Shown: positions 1 through 13,190, counted from the stretch's first letter. The stretch is 64,000 nucleotides of DNA from Littorina saxatilis (GCF_037325665.1 NC_090248.1:19151519-19215518); one strand, 5' to 3'. The notes: a model not told the origin generated them from the letters alone. A program made the numbers and translations.

Positions 1-265
1 GTCGGTTCCTGATTCCAAAAACATATAGATATGATATGTTTGGATTAAAAACAGGCTCAGAAAATTCAAACGAAGAGAGGTACAGAAAAGCGTGCTATGC
101 AGAACAGCGCAACCATTACCGCGCTAAACAGGCTCGTCAATTTCACTGCCTTTTGCACGAGCGGCGGACTACGGTCATTGTGGCAAAATGCAATGCGTTC
201 AGTTTCATTCTGTGAGTTCCACAGAATTACTAAATGTAGTAATTTCGCCTTACGCGTCTTGTTCT
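1..265 (+). repeat. Partial copy of the ~0.85 kb dispersed repeat (HINE-like)
   Basis: This matches the last ~260 bp of the repeat that is complete at 3889-4792. Shared stretches include the GATTCCAAAAACATATAGAT block, the GAGAGGTACAGAAAAGCGTG block and the closing TTCGCCTTACGCG. It is more diverged than the other copies. The left part lies outside the window or is missing. Confidence 0.75.
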
Positions 266-379
266 TCTTTCTCCCTGAATGGTCATTATCGGAGCATAAC
301 TACACATTTTATGAATCTTTAAAGAAGAAAAATAAAGAAAGCAGACAATGATAACAGTGACGAAGACAATTAATAATCA

Positions 380-3320
380 CTTACATTGCCGGTGCAAGCA
401 GAACAAGCAGGTGTATCCAGCACATCTTTGTAGAGCACACAGGTTAAACAAGACGGCGACCACTCAACAAAACACCAGCTTTGCTGGAAGTATGAAGCTT
501 CTACCACACTTTCGTCAATTCGTAAATAAGTTTGATTCTTTCCCTCTGAGCAAAACAACCTGCACTATTTCAGTACGCTCAGTTGAGAGCTTTGAATGTC
601 TCATGCATTGTTATCTTCGATCCAGAGACCCGTCTGCTAGTTTGTGCAAATCTTTGCTAGACTTTTGTATACAGTTCAGTTTGAGTAACCCTTTCAGCAC
701 AGTCATTTGAGTTTTCGAATGTTTGAAACACAATCGTATATTCATAGTCTGAGTGTTAGTTTTAATCTTTTGTAGAAGATCAGCGGCTAGTGCAAAGCAT
801 CCTGCATATGCTCAGCCTAGAAAGTTGAAAGTTTAAAGTTTCTGGTGACTCATTCACTATCGCGGATTCCCAGATGATTCCCCCAAGAACTCCGCTTTAG
901 ATCAGATTGATGTATTCCTGAGCAAAACGGCCTGAGACTTCCCAGCACTGACTCAGTCTGGAATATGCGATCTCTACTATACTTCAGTCGATACGAAAAT
1001 TAGGTAGGAACTTCACACTATAGGCGGACGAGAACCGACCATACAGTCACTTCCATCTATTGGAAGGATGTGAACTCAAGTACATTTTCGTGATTTGCTG
1101 ATCAGTCTGTGTTTTTTTTCTTTTTCTTTTTTCCCCCAGCGAAATACTCCTCGACTTGTCAGCACCACCTGTATTGAGAGGTGTGGTGTTCGCCACGTCT
1201 GGGTCAGTCTTAATATCGGTTTGGAATGTCACTCAGCACCAATCAGCAATCGACCAGCCAGCCTCTGTTCACAGGATATGACGTTCAATAAAAATCGGAC
1301 AAGTCGTAAATCAGTGTGTTATTTTTCCTGAACGGAAAAACCTCCTACAGCACTTCACAACGTGCAACGCCACCTCTATCGAAATCTCAGCTACACTTTT
1401 GCTGATTTAAAAACCAGTCTAATATTTCCAAGTTTAGCAGCAATTAGCAAGCGACCAGTCAGTAGCACGAAATGTGATCTCTACTCCACGTCGGACAATT
1501 CGCAGATCAGTCCTATTACTTTACGAAATAACCTCCTCCTTCTCAACAATACCTCTATCGATAAAATGTTTTTTCAACAACACTTTTGTCGATTTAAACA
1601 AGTCTGAAATATCACAACACGCGAAACATTAGGCGACCAATCGGCAGAGCGTTGGCGAGACAATGCGATCTCTACTACAGGACAAGTTGAATATAAGTCC
1701 GCTCTGCTAAACACACTAATGCCGGGCCTCTTATACTTCTCATCACCACTGTCTAGAGAGCTAAATACACTAATGCCGGGCCTCTTATACTTCTCATCAC
1801 CACTGTCTAAAGAGCTAAACACACTAATGCCGGGGCTCTTATACTTCTCATCACCACTGTCTAAAGAGCTAAACACACTAATGCCGGGCCTCTTTTACTT
1901 CTCATCACCACTGCCTAAAGAGCTAAACACACTAATGCCGGGCCTCTTACACTTCTCATCACCACTGTCTAAAGAGCTAAACACACTAATGCCGGGCCTC
2001 TTTTACTTCTCATCACCACTGTCTAAAGAGCTAAACACACTAATGCCGGGCCTCTTACACTTCTCATCACCACTGTCTAAAGAGCTAAACACACTAATGC
2101 CGGGCCTCTTTTACTTCTCATCACCACTGCCTAAAGAGCTAAACACACTAATGCCGGGCCTCTTACACTTCTCATCACCACTGCCTAAAGAGCTAAACAC
2201 ACTAATGCCGGGCCTCTTACACTTCTCATCACCACTGCCTAAAGAGCTAAACACACTAATGCCGGGCCTCTTATACTTCTCATCACCACTGTCTAAAGAG
2301 AGTGTACTGACTTTACTACAGTATTGTCAGTTCCAATAACGGTCCTGCATTTAAACACCACACATAAGTATACCATTGCACGGTATCACTTCTGCTGAGA
2401 AAGTGTGCTCTGTGCTTCACTTTCGTCCATTCGTAGATCAGTCCAATTTTTTTGGCAAGCGAACTCTCCTTATACTTAAGCAAACCTTCAACGAAAAATG
2501 CACTATATCTCTGCCACACTTTCGTCCAACCTGAGATCAGTCAGAGATTTCACGCAATGCCAGACACGCGTGCGTGCATTTTCTCAGCACCGTCACTGTT
2601 TAGGGAATGTAATTTTGATCTCTACTGCGCCTTAATCGATTTAAAAATCCGTCTGTCAATTTGCACCACACCAAAAGGAAACATTCAAACCACCCGACAC
2701 CGTTGTTGTAAACATAATCTGACGTCTGTCACGCCTGATTTGGTTCGTAGATCGGTCTGATTTTTCACCTCTACGAATCAACCTCTCTGCAACGCTTCTG
2801 TTGAGAATATACTGGGCTTTAAGGCGAGCGTACGACGCAAAAATCAGTCCGATTTTAAATAAGCGGAACACACGATTCACCCAGGACAGCTTCTATTTTG
2901 AGTATGTGATGTCTGATACACTTTTGTCGATTGGTAGGTCACTGTTTTTCTGTCTTTCTTTGTGACACATGTGATCTTCGACTGTTCAAAATGCGCTGTG
3001 TTGAGAGTATGGCCTGCGTCCTACTCGACTGGTCAGTTTGGTTGTTTTGTGAGCGTCCCTACAACCGGAATGGCCATGCGATTAGCACCACATCCGTTGA
3101 GAGCAAACAAAATATCAGCTAGACTTTCCGTGAGGCGAAGGTCAAGCTTTCTACAGCTTTCCTTCTTCGAATTTTCAAAATAGGCTCCACAGAGAGTATG
3201 TCAATAAAACAATCAATTAGGAACGTCAAACAGCATGCGACCAGCCAGTATCACCTCTAATTCAAACGTCACATCCAAAATGCTGGGCGAAATGAACGTG
3301 AGCCCATTCAACAGCCACTT
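380..3320. repeat. Old, strongly diverged satellite-like array
   Basis: A loose motif of the form CACTTTYGTCRATTYGTARATCAGTCTGAT, quoted here only as a consensus, recurs near 509, 1392, 1580, 2419, 2518, 2629, 2738 and 2919. The spacing is irregular, about 100-180 bp and longer in places. It often lies beside short CCTC and GAGAG stretches. No gene is supported here. The 54-bp minisatellite at 1707-2300 interrupts it. A self-dotplot would settle whether this is one array. Confidence 0.4.
1707..2300. repeat. 54-bp minisatellite, 11 copies
   Basis: Eleven head-to-tail units of exactly 54 bp, each holding TAATGCCGGGCCTCTT and CTCATCACCACTG. Because 54 is a multiple of three and the unit has no plus-strand stop in one frame, a long open frame with an 18-residue period results. 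I treat that frame as a by-product of the repeat. Units differ mainly at one site (TTATAC, TTTTAC or TTACAC) and at GTCTAA versus GCCTAA. Confidence 0.95.
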
Positions 3321-3484
3321 TGGATAGTTCAGATCGCATCATTTCTTATTCAAACGTGAATTTGTTATTACCTTATGTTAATACCTCAGTCTGTCCAACT
3401 TAGCGCCAACCTCGGCGGAGAGAATTCAATCTGTGCCCTTCTTTGTCCGCTTTGATCTGAGTATTTCAGATCATGCGAGACATA

Positions 3485-3621
3485 GAGAATACTACATGGC
3501 TTAACAGATTTACACGAGTTGCTTTTTAAAAAATTGAACTGCGAGCGAAAGCGAGCTTTTTAATATTTAAAAAAGCAACGAGTGTAAATCTGGTATGACA
3601 TAGCAAGCCATGGAGTATTCT
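3485..3621. repeat. Fold-back hairpin element
   Basis: The left arm (about 3485-3533, holding CAGATTTACACGAGTTGCTT) is repeated inverted at about 3556-3621 (AAGCAACGAGTGTAAATCTG). The arms also share GAATACT-CATGGCTT outward. The ~20 bp centre holds GAACTGCGAGCGAAAGCGAG. It resembles a small MITE or the end of one. A 124-codon minus-strand frame at 3526-3900 runs through it and is not convincing as a gene. Confidence 0.7.
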
Positions 3622-3888
3622 GTTTATCCTACATAGTGTACCTACGTGTATTTTACTCAAAACGTCCCGGAGTCGAAGCGTAAAAATTGAAAACGCTTCT
3701 TTTGGAACCTCGATCTCTTTTAAAGCCTCGTGCAATCTTTCACGACAAAGCAAAGAAAGTATAGCGTGACGTGTTAGTTCTAAAAACTCTTCCAGGGGAT
3801 AAAGCAGGAGCAAAAGTGTTTTCATGATGACGTTTTTTTCGGTGACTTTGGCATCATAAGCAGCGAAAGAAATCGGGTCCCTATTTTT

Positions 3889-3955
3889 ATATTTAGTCAA
3901 GTTTTGACTAAATATTTTAACATCGAGGGGGAATCGAAACGAGGGTCGTGGTGTA

Positions 3956-4007
<52 letters not shown>

Positions 4008-4792
4008 TGTGTGTGTGTGTGTGTGTGTGTAGAGCGATTCAGACTAAACTACTGGACCGATCTTTATGAAATTTGACATGAGAGTTCCTGGGTATGAAAT
4101 CCCCGAACGTTTTTTTCATTTTTTTGATAAATGTCTTTGATGACGTCATATCCGGCTTTTCGTGAAAGTTGAGGCGGCACTGTCACGCCCTCATTTTTCA
4201 ACCAAATTGGTTGAAATTTTGGTCAAGTAATCTTCGACGAAGCCCGGACTTCGGTATTGCATTTCAGCTTGGTGGCTTAAAAATTAATTAATGACTTTGG
4301 TCATTAAAAATCTGAAAATTAAAAATAAAAAAATAAAAAAATAAAACGATCCAAATTTACGTTTATCTTATTCTCCATCATTTGCTGATTCCAAAAACAT
4401 ATAAATATGTTATATTCGGATTAAAAACAAGCTCTGAAAATTAAATATATAAAAATTATTATCAAAATTAAATTGTCGAAATCAATTTAAAAACACTTTC
4501 ATCTTATTCCTTGTCGGTTCCTGATTCCAAAAACATATAGATATGATGTGTTTGGATTAAAAACACACTCAGAAAGTTAAAACAAAGAGAGGTACAGAAA
4601 AGCGTGCTATCCTTCTTAGCGCAACTACTACCCCGCTCTTCTTGTCAATTTCACTGCCTTTGCCATGAGCGGTGGACTGACGATGCTACGAGTATACGGT
4701 CTTGCTGACAAAATGGCATTGCGTTCAGTTTCATTCTGTGAGTTCGACAGCTACTTGACGAAATATTGTATTTTCGCCTTACGCGACTTGTT
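3889..4792 (+). repeat. Full-length ~0.9 kb dispersed repeat (HINE-like), copy 2
   Basis: It opens with a hairpin made of ATTTAGTCAAG and its inverse TTGACTAAAT, followed by an expanded (GT)n tract at about 3960-4030. Next comes a conserved body with GACGTCATATCCGGCTTTTC and CAACCAAATTGGTTGAAA. It closes with TTGACGAAATATTG and TTCGCCTTACGCGACTTG. It has no coding capacity. The subterminal TTAGTCAAG/CTTGACTAA pair and lack of a clear target duplication suggest a non-autonomous Helentron-type element. Read in that polarity, the hairpin end would be its 3' end. Confidence 0.8.
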
Positions 4793-6147
4793 CGTTGTTG
4801 GCTTTAGTACAGCCACTGCACACTGCATCCTACGTCGTAACAAATTGCCGGTAAGCCTTCCACAATAAACTCACAGAGCAGTGCTAAGCTGCATGACCTC
4901 CAATAAGCCTTAGCTTCTCACTTAGCATGAAGAATAAACTCCACCAAATCCCTCGACCTATCGATCTTATCAGAACCTGTTGCATTTTGCATGACAGAAG
5001 GTCTTTTTCGGTTTGTGCTGATTTCTTTATAAGCTGGTTTGGCAAAACTAGCCCCTGATTAAAAACCGAAATTATCACGTACAGTTATGTTTCTCTGCTT
5101 TGTGACGGGACAGTTGTATTCCGATAGAATCGTTGAACCGATGTTCTGGAACGGTCACCAGAGCTAGAACTCTTTGTGGTTAACGGCCAAAGACCTCTTA
5201 TTCAGGGATGGCAGTTTTCGTTACATTTCCCTCACGGATGTGCTCGCTCTACTGTGTTTCAAAAGAATCAATACATTATGTACCGGTGAGTTTGGTCTTA
5301 CACGACCTACGCTTTTCAATGGAAGCTTAATAACTAGCTCTACGAAGTCCGAGTTTTAATAAGGCTTGCAACAGAAACGTGGAACTTCAAAAGAATAGTG
5401 TCTATTTTTCGAGTAGTTTATTGCTGTATATGCGTGTGCTTTTATACTACTTGTGTACATAGGAAGGGGAAAAGCCAAAGGTCGAATGGACGCAATGTTG
5501 TCATCACACCACAACGACGTTCTGTTTTCCTTGTTTTTGTTTGTTTGTTTGTTTGTTTGTTTGTTTGTTTGTTTATTTATATGAAGAAGAGTTTGCCCGT
5601 TGCTCACTGAAGAGTCCTCTAAAAAGAGGTTAAAAACGTTACACACAACCCGCATTATATATCGGTCACTATTGTTTGTCAGTTGTCCGTTTTAAATCTC
5701 ATTGGACACAATAAAAGCATGAGGCACAGAGAGCATTTTTGGAGCTGTCGAGAAACGCTGCGCAAACTAAGTCGCAGCATGCTCCTATTGTCTGTCTGTT
5801 GTTCCTGTCCAAATCTCAGTTCGCAACCATTATGGCAGTACCAGTATTCTATCCACTATTGCCCAAGCTTGCTTACAAGTGCGAGTAGCTATAGTAGTTG
5901 AAACCCACCCCTTCAAAGACCAGAATTCTTACTGGAGTGGTCGTTTCTTTTGTGGGTCTTGGCCATTACCGACTGGGCAAAATCGAAACACTGCATTACG
6001 ATTTTATGTTCGTAGTTTCCTGCCATCGACCTTTGCTGCAGAAATATACGTACTATAACACTAACTCTTCGTGCGCACCAGCTTTGAAGTAGACCAGGCC
6101 TTTGACGAATATGCTCCACTCGCTTTTGAACGATCTCTTTCTAGGCT
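4793..6147. other. Intergenic, no gene seen
   Basis: I see only short open frames without a domain. A (GTTT)n microsatellite lies at about 5536-5575. Nothing else is supported. Confidence 0.6.
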
Positions 6148-7200
6148 GAATAGGTTTGTCAATACAATACTTTTTTTCTGTTGGTGTGTAGACAGACTCA
6201 ATCGTGCATGCACACTAAAACACATCTTTCACATAAGGATTGTTATAACTAGCGATATTGTATGCAATGTATGGAATTTTTGTAACGCTTTTGACACTTT
6301 CTCTAATGAATAGGTTTGTCAATACATTAAAACCACAACTTCACTGTCGGTGTGTAGACAGACTCGATCACGCATGCAGAGCGAAACACGCATCACTATA
6401 TCTTTCACATAAGGATTGCTATACGGAGCGATATTGTATCCAATGTAATAACTTTTTTAACGCTTTTGACATTTTCTTTGATGACAAGTTTGTCAATACA
6501 ATAAAGCCACATTCTTTTCTGTCGGTGTTTAGACAGACTCAATCACGCATGCATACCGAAACACACATCACTATATCTTTTACATACGGATTGCTATAAG
6601 GAGCGATATTGTATCCAATGGACATTTTTTTTAAACGCTTTTGACACTTTCTTTGATGAACAGGTTTGTCAGTAGAATAAAACCACATTTTGTTTCTATC
6701 GGTGTGTAGAGACCTACAGACTCAATCGCGCTTCCATACCGAAACACACATCGCTATATCTGACACACAAAGAGTGTTATATGAAGCGATTTTGTTTCCG
6801 ATCGAATAATCTTCGAAGTTTTTAACACTTTCTTTCATGAATAGGTTTGTCAATACAATACAAAACTTGACTAAATGAAAAAACCCACATCTTCACTGTC
6901 GGTTCGTAGGCTGACTCAATCGCGCATGCACAACGAAACACCCCTCGTAATAGCTGTCACATAAAGGGGGCTATATGAAGCGATAGTGTATCAGATCGAA
7001 CCATTTTTGACTCTTTCCTTGATGAATAAGTTTTGTCAATACAATAAAACCACATTCTATCTGTCGGTGTGTATACACAGACTCAATCCCACATGCACAT
7101 AAAAACACACGACGCCATATATACATATATACGTCACACAAAGAGTGCTACACTTGCAGCGATATTGACCCCGATTGAACAATTTGTGCCGTTCTGACGT
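6148..7200. repeat. ~175-bp tandem satellite, six diverged copies
   Basis: Units begin near 6151, 6311, 6485, 6661, 6842 and 7028, at spacings of about 160-186 bp. Each carries RGTTTGTCAATACAATA, then GTGTAGACAGACTCAATC, GCATGCA, ACGAAACACACATC and GCGATATTGTATCC, and ends with CTTTTGACACTTTCTTTGATG. The copies differ by many substitutions, so the array is old. There is no coding evidence. Confidence 0.85.
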
Positions 7201-7790
7201 CGCGCTTCCCAATCATCCCTCGTCCATGTAGTGATCGATGAACATTAAGCCGTGGCTGTGATTAGGAGTGAAGGTCACCAGCGGATGTGGAGCGTGTGGT
7301 TTGCCATGACTGTGACCTACATCATAATTCTCGCATTAGATAAAACAAAGCGAGATTTTATGTACCGATGGCTTTGTAACAACGAAGAATGCTATATAAG
7401 TTGTGTGTGGTCCTGGCAACTGTTTACCTCATTTCACCAAAGGAATTTAATTCCCTAACATAATTATATGAAGTTAGTAAACATGTTTGTATTAAACTGA
7501 TGATTTGATAATGAAACACTTATTCCAAAATGAGTGCCATGTGATAAACTTTTTTTCTTTTTTTTTTTTTTTTTTTTTTAGGAGATCAGACATTGTTAAT
7601 CACACATGTGCGTGCGTTTTTTTTTTATATCGGAATTTTTTTTAAAATTTTTTTTATTATTTTTTATTATCATTTTAATTCTTATTAAGTTATTATTGTT
7701 TTCCTTCAGTCTCACTCTTTCTCTCAGCTTCACACTCAATGGACAGTAAACAGATCATGGACAATTTTTTTAATTTTTTTTATTTACATT

Positions 7791-7796
<6 letters not shown>
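7200..7796. other. AT-rich intergenic stretch
   Basis: It contains homopolymer T runs near 7553-7580 and 7617-7670. No gene or recognisable element is seen. Confidence 0.6.
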
Positions 7797-7859
<63 letters not shown>

Positions 7860-7877
7860 ACACTTGTCCACACAACA

Positions 7878-7909
<32 letters not shown>

Positions 7910-8041
7910 TCTCACTCACTCCCTAGTCCGTCTTTCTCTGCATCCACTTTCTTTCTCTTCGATCGCGACTTGTCTGTTTTTTTCTGAATTTTGTTCTTCG
8001 GATTTTTCCGTCTTCTTCTTTGTTCTTCTTTTTTTTGCTTC

Positions 8042-8084
<43 letters not shown>

Positions 8085-8144
8085 TCTCTCTCCTCTCCCC
8101 CATACTCTGTCGGTCTCTCTCTCCCCCTCTCTCCCATAATCTGC

Positions 8145-8202
<58 letters not shown>

Positions 8203-8240
8203 TTCACTGTCTCCTCTCGTTCTATCTTCTCTCTCTCCAC
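7797..8240. repeat. (CT)n microsatellite cluster
   Basis: Separate CT tracts lie at about 7797-7854, 7880-7915, 8043-8095 and 8148-8200, joined by CT-rich sequence. Long frames of Leu/Ser or Arg/Glu repeats here are by-products of the dinucleotide. Confidence 0.9.
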
Positions 8241-8339
8241 CTATTTTTTTTTTACATTTTGTCCTATATTTTCTTCCGTCATCATTTCTCCTTTTGTTAC
8301 CTAACGTTTTTTTATTTCAATTTCACAGATAGCAACATA

Positions 8340-9600
8340 TATGCGAGTCACAAGTCAATTATTTTTCTTAATCTTAACTCTTTCTCAAAAATACATCCGA
8401 TCTCTAAAGGGGTACCGTATCTATAAATACCTATGCACATTTTTGCAATCAAGATCAGCAAATTGACATAGTTTGCTTCAGCAGATGAAATAGAATTCCT
8501 TTTAACTAGGCCAAATAGGGCATCCCGCACATCAACATGAATTCTTTTTGAACAAGCGGTGAAGAAGGCTTCTTCAACAAGATTCCACACTTTGCTTATT
8601 TTTCTACAATAATAAAAGAAATGTTCGATATAATCTGTCTCTTCTGTACAATGTGTACAACTAATACTCTCAGCAATGCCCATTTTATACAATATAATGT
8701 TCGTTGGATAAATGTTATGAGTTATTTTCCAGTGTAGCAGTCTTAATCTTACTTCTTTTGATGCGTTGCTTGCTATCTGCCAAATGTCCTTGTTTATTTC
8801 AATTCCCATCTTTCTTTTCCAGAAACTGACTGCAATAGTCTCAGTTTGATAAGCGTCTACCATTAATTTACGAAACTGCCTGGGTTTAAATGTACTTATT
8901 TTTTGATAATCCATTACCTTCATAGCTTGTATTCCATTATCATTCATCTTCAAAAAAAAGGGATGCTATTGCTGTGCGAATTGCCCCATATTCAAATAGT
9001 CTTGTTGGTTTATGCCCAACTCTTTCACAAATCCTGTGAAATGGTAAAAACATATTATTCTCGTATAAATCCTTCACATAGCATATATCAGATGTAACCC
9101 AATCACGTAGAAACATTGTCTTGCCACGATAAGCAATTAGAGAGTTATTCCATAGGCATAAATTCTCCAGCTGGGTCATTTTTTGCACGCATGGTAATAT
9201 CTTTTCATGGTTGTCAAGCCAACATTCTAAAACGCTTTTCCAGAACTTGTTTGTAATCAACCCCAACCCTTTAAATAAGGTTGGTTTGACGTTTGCTTGA
9301 AAGCAGCATAGATTTTTTCCGAGTTTGGAGAACATACTGAGTGGAATACTTTTCCAAGCTTCTTCGTTTTGGTTGCAGTAATTTCGAAAACCCATGTGAT
9401 AAACTTGTTGTACGGCAGTTATATATTTCTTTGCGTTGAACATTGTTTTGTAACTATCGTTATGTACCATGCCCTTGATATCTGTGCTTTCATTTCATGA
9501 CAAAATGTAGACAGTTTGCCTGAATATAACATCTGGAAGAAAACAATAGTGGTTTGTTTATTTGCTTGATGAAGAACGATAATCCAAAAAGTTTCATCCA
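8340..9600 (-). mobile_element. 5'-truncated LINE, L1/Tx1-like ORF2 C-terminus
   Basis: Read on the minus strand, 9470-8940 encodes residues typical of the region after the reverse transcriptase of L1/Tx1-type LINEs (EEAWKSIPLSMF, RDWVTSDICYVKDLY). From 8953 to 8348 follows HWKITHNIYPTN and a zf-RVT-like motif CTHC...EHFFYYC, then a stop. The two parts lie in different, slightly overlapping frames. A third frame (9601-9419) continues the homology upstream, so at least two frameshifts have broken it. The endonuclease and RT core are absent (5' truncation). It is a dead copy; the family call rests on motif memory. Confidence 0.75.
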
Positions 9601-9601
9601 T

Positions 9602-10119
9602 GTTGGCAGTCGTTTTTCAGAACCTTTAATTTCAATAAACAGATAGAAAACTTCTGTGATCAATTATTTTCTTATTGTGTAGCCTGTCCATGTTTAAATA
9701 CATGTTTGAAGAGGCTGAGTGTTTGTTGAGCCTGAGGGGAAAATCCAGTATAGTTCTTTACTGAAGATAAAAGATTCGCATTTTGAATTGTAAAGGTGTC
9801 CTTGTTTGAACGGTTATTATGTATGCTTTACTGTACTGAGTGTAATGATTTGTTTGTTTGAGCCACTAGCCTTTTTCCACGGATTGACCTTGTAATCTGA
9901 ATGGAAAATCTAATTCCGATGTGGAGAACACTTCATCTATGTTCTTGTAAATATTGTTAGCAACTTTTATTTTGTTCTCATTATTCATCCCATAGAAAAG
10001 GGGAAAAAAACCTAAGTGAAGGGAGTTAAGATCTCGTCTTAGCTGATGCTTTTCTCATATGCTAAAAATGTATGAAGCCTGATTGTTGCCTTTAACTTTC
10101 AAGTTTGGGCGAAACTACG
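9602..10119. other. Intergenic, no gene seen
   Basis: Unique-looking AT-rich sequence with no supported feature. Confidence 0.5.
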
Positions 10120-10300
10120 TTCAAAATGTAGTTAAAGATTGTTACAGTTGTAGGGAAGCAGCACTTCAACGACACTTGGGCTAAATTTACGAGGACCGTG
10201 CCCATTAGGGAAAAAAACCACGGTTTTCATCCCTGTCCTGTGTGGGGGTCGAATCCGGCTCGCGCACGTGAGAGGCACGCGCTCGAACCACTGATATATA
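10120..10300 (-). mobile_element. tRNA-derived SINE fragment
   Basis: On the minus strand there is a tRNA-like head (AGTGGTTCGAGCGCGTGCC, then CCGGATTCGACCC as a B-box-like block). A body with GAAAACCGTGG and GGGCACGGTCC follows. No tRNA cloverleaf is complete, so a SINE is more likely than a tRNA gene. Confidence 0.5.
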
Positions 10301-10408
10301 TATCACTCCGTCTCACGCTTGGGATGCAGTATGAACGGAAGTACAGTTTCTTCACTTTGAGAATTGTTTTATTGGATTTAGAAAGGACAGCTCTGTTTTA
10401 GCACGCAT

Positions 10409-10770
<362 letters not shown>

Positions 10771-12230
10771 AGAAATGCCTCAGGTGTGTGTCGGCATGAG
10801 CCATGTTGCAAGTAAGCGATAGACCATGTTAATTATTGACAACGACTGAGACCCGCGGGACATAAACGAGCGATTGATGTATATAGCGTTTTACCGGGCT
10901 CTCTCATAACAGTAACAATCCCAGGTATGATATAGCAGGTGTCTTTATTTCTCATTCGGATGGGAAATTATATATATATATAAGTATGACATGAAGACAG
11001 ATTCAGACAGTCATTGCTCTACAAGTCAATGACGGTCGAGTTAAGTTTAAAGTCATAATTATTTGGGTGAAAAATACACATAACATTTATATATCGATCC
11101 AGTTTAATTAAAATGTTTTTTTTCACGTTTAAGTTAATGCTAATGCACATGCACATTCAGCCCCTTAATTACAAGGCAAGGCAAGACAATGCAACATTTA
11201 TTTCAAGAAACGCTAGGGTTACATGAAATAGGTAAATTACAACAACAAACAAAACAAAAAATAATAACAAAGCACAGCTCTTCACAATTTTTGAACATAA
11301 ATAACTCAATTTAAATCAGTGGTTAATTGACTTACGTGTCACAAAGTGTATACCGTTAATCACATTTCGATCGCAATATGCTTTACTAAAATACACGTTC
11401 AACAACCCTCACTTCTTAGTTAATTCAAATAATTATTTTAATTTCAATGCGTTAAGATTCGTCCTTAAATATACAAGAACTAACCTCTTCTTTATATTTT
11501 CACAAAAAAAGACACAAGAATATATGTTGAAATTCGTCTCCAAGCACTCCTGATTGGCATTTAAATTTAACACATACGCTCTCATTATGCGGTATATTTA
11601 AAATACATGTTATAGTAAACTCATACAACTGATTGGCAAAGTTGTCAATCATTTTATTTTCTCATCTTTCACAAGTTGAATTATATTTTACTGCATTTGA
11701 TCTTCACTTGATCGTAAGACGCGACTTTGACGTCTCAAGTACCTCCATCTTCTAGGAAATATTTTATTTTACGATTTCGTGAGGAAAAAATGAAACTAAG
11801 TGGTTGTTTGGCACTTGCTTGGGTGTGTCGGGGTTACTTTCCTCACTCTTGATCCGTGAGCGTGTTCCTGTTTTAAATCTGTCCTAACAGGAAAAGGCGT
11901 GACTCCAGTGTCTGAAGAGCATCATCTCCTCCTCACACCCACCCCCCTCTCCCCCTTCAACTCTTTCATGCATACCGTAGAAACACAGGCCTAAGTTTTA
12001 AAGAACCAGAAACAAGTGAATTTTTTACTTGCTTAAAAAATTAAAGTTTAAACAAGAGTTTCTTCGGGAATCTGCGATTCTAAGAAAAGTTGTTGTTATC
12101 TAATGAAGGACAGCAAGTAATATACTTTTAAGCGTGGTCTTATGAATGTGAATAACGCCTTCAGATATTCATTTTATACAATAAATATTAATAAAATGTA
12201 ATCACTATAATGCTCTTGGTTTTTTTCCCT
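10771..12230. other. AT-rich intergenic, one possible retroelement tail
   Basis: No gene is seen. At about 11173-11260 the string CAAGGCAAGGCAAGACAATG, followed by ACATTTATTTCAAGAAAC, resembles the inverted 3' end of a LINE or SINE with a short tandem tail. This rests on resemblance only. Confidence 0.4.
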
Positions 12231-12311
12231 CTAAAACTAATGGCTGTGGTGCAGGTTTTATTCATGGAGTTTTACTGTCGACTTTTCCCTGCATGTGACA
12301 GAGTTAAGGGG

Positions 12312-12860
12312 AAGGTTAAGTAAACTAATACCAGCGAAAGTCACAGTTTTCAATTGCTTCGTGCCTCTTTGTTTCTTGAACAGTACTCTTGATTTTGGTA
12401 CCGTTGTGTTTCTAAGACTCTGCAATTGCCTTTGATATAAGGCTCACTGTGTATAACTGGATTAAACACATGATAATCGCTAATGAATAAAGTAATATTT
12501 TTTCCGATTCAGGTACATACAGCGACTAATTGGAACCTGGCAGTGAGGAGGGTAACGCCGCTACAGTTGGTCTACATCCTTATGCACCCGTCTACGTATG
12601 TTTGGTTTTTATTATCTGCAAGAGGAAGTAGACATTTTGGAAACTGAGTGTGAAATGCAAATGGCGGCCGTAATTACTTCATGCATTAGCGACTACCGTG
12701 TTTGATCCAGTTATTCACAATGAGCATTATATCAAAGGCAAGTGAAGAGTCTTAGGAACACAACAGTACCACAATCAAGAGTACTAGTCAAGAAACAAAG
12801 ACGCACGAAGCAATTGAAAACTGTGACTCAGTTTCGTAGGTATAAGTTGACTTAACCTCC
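12312..12860. repeat. ~550-bp fold-back element with ~165-bp inverted arms
   Basis: The left arm (about 12312-12471) and right arm (about 12697-12860) are inverted copies. They share CACAGTTTTCAATTGCTTCG, CTTTGTTTCTTGA and GCCTTTGATATAA. Inversion continues weakly into the ~225 bp centre (ATCGCTAATGAAT against CATTAGCGACT). It looks like a diverged MITE or fold-back transposon. Confidence 0.8.
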
Positions 12861-13190
12861 ACCATAAGAGATCAATGTTTTCTTTCGTTGTGAAGCTCAT
12901 GGCTGTAGGGCAGTTTCTGTTCGAGCTGTTTGTGTACCGATTTTCGTGTGTGCGAGTTTAGAAAAAAACACACAAAAAAACACACACAACCACAACTGTT
13001 TGCGTTGCCACAGAATACGGCCGTACGAAGATACATGTTATTACATTGCTTGCAAGAATGTAAGGCTCTGTGTTTGCCATGCGCCTGTTTGATTAAGCTC
13101 CTAATTTATCACCATGGAGAAATGGATGGGTCACAAGAGTAATTCAATAAGCTTGTGTCTGCTAGTTTACCGTTGCTGAAGGTTTAAGTG

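Noticed and set aside
1719-2339. 206-codon frame with an 18-residue repeat
   Set aside because: 54-bp minisatellite. No signal peptide or homologous protein is recognised and the frame starts inside the array.
3526-3900. 124-codon minus-strand frame
   Set aside because: It runs through a hairpin repeat and into the neighbouring dispersed repeat; no domain is recognised.
7739-8332. Long Leu/Ser and Arg/Glu open frames on both strands
   Set aside because: They are translations of (CT)n/(GA)n. The same holds for frames at 10398-10815, 13195-13608, 23950-24353, 25664-26295, 29620-30660, 43085-43378, 52297-52482 and 52776-53141.
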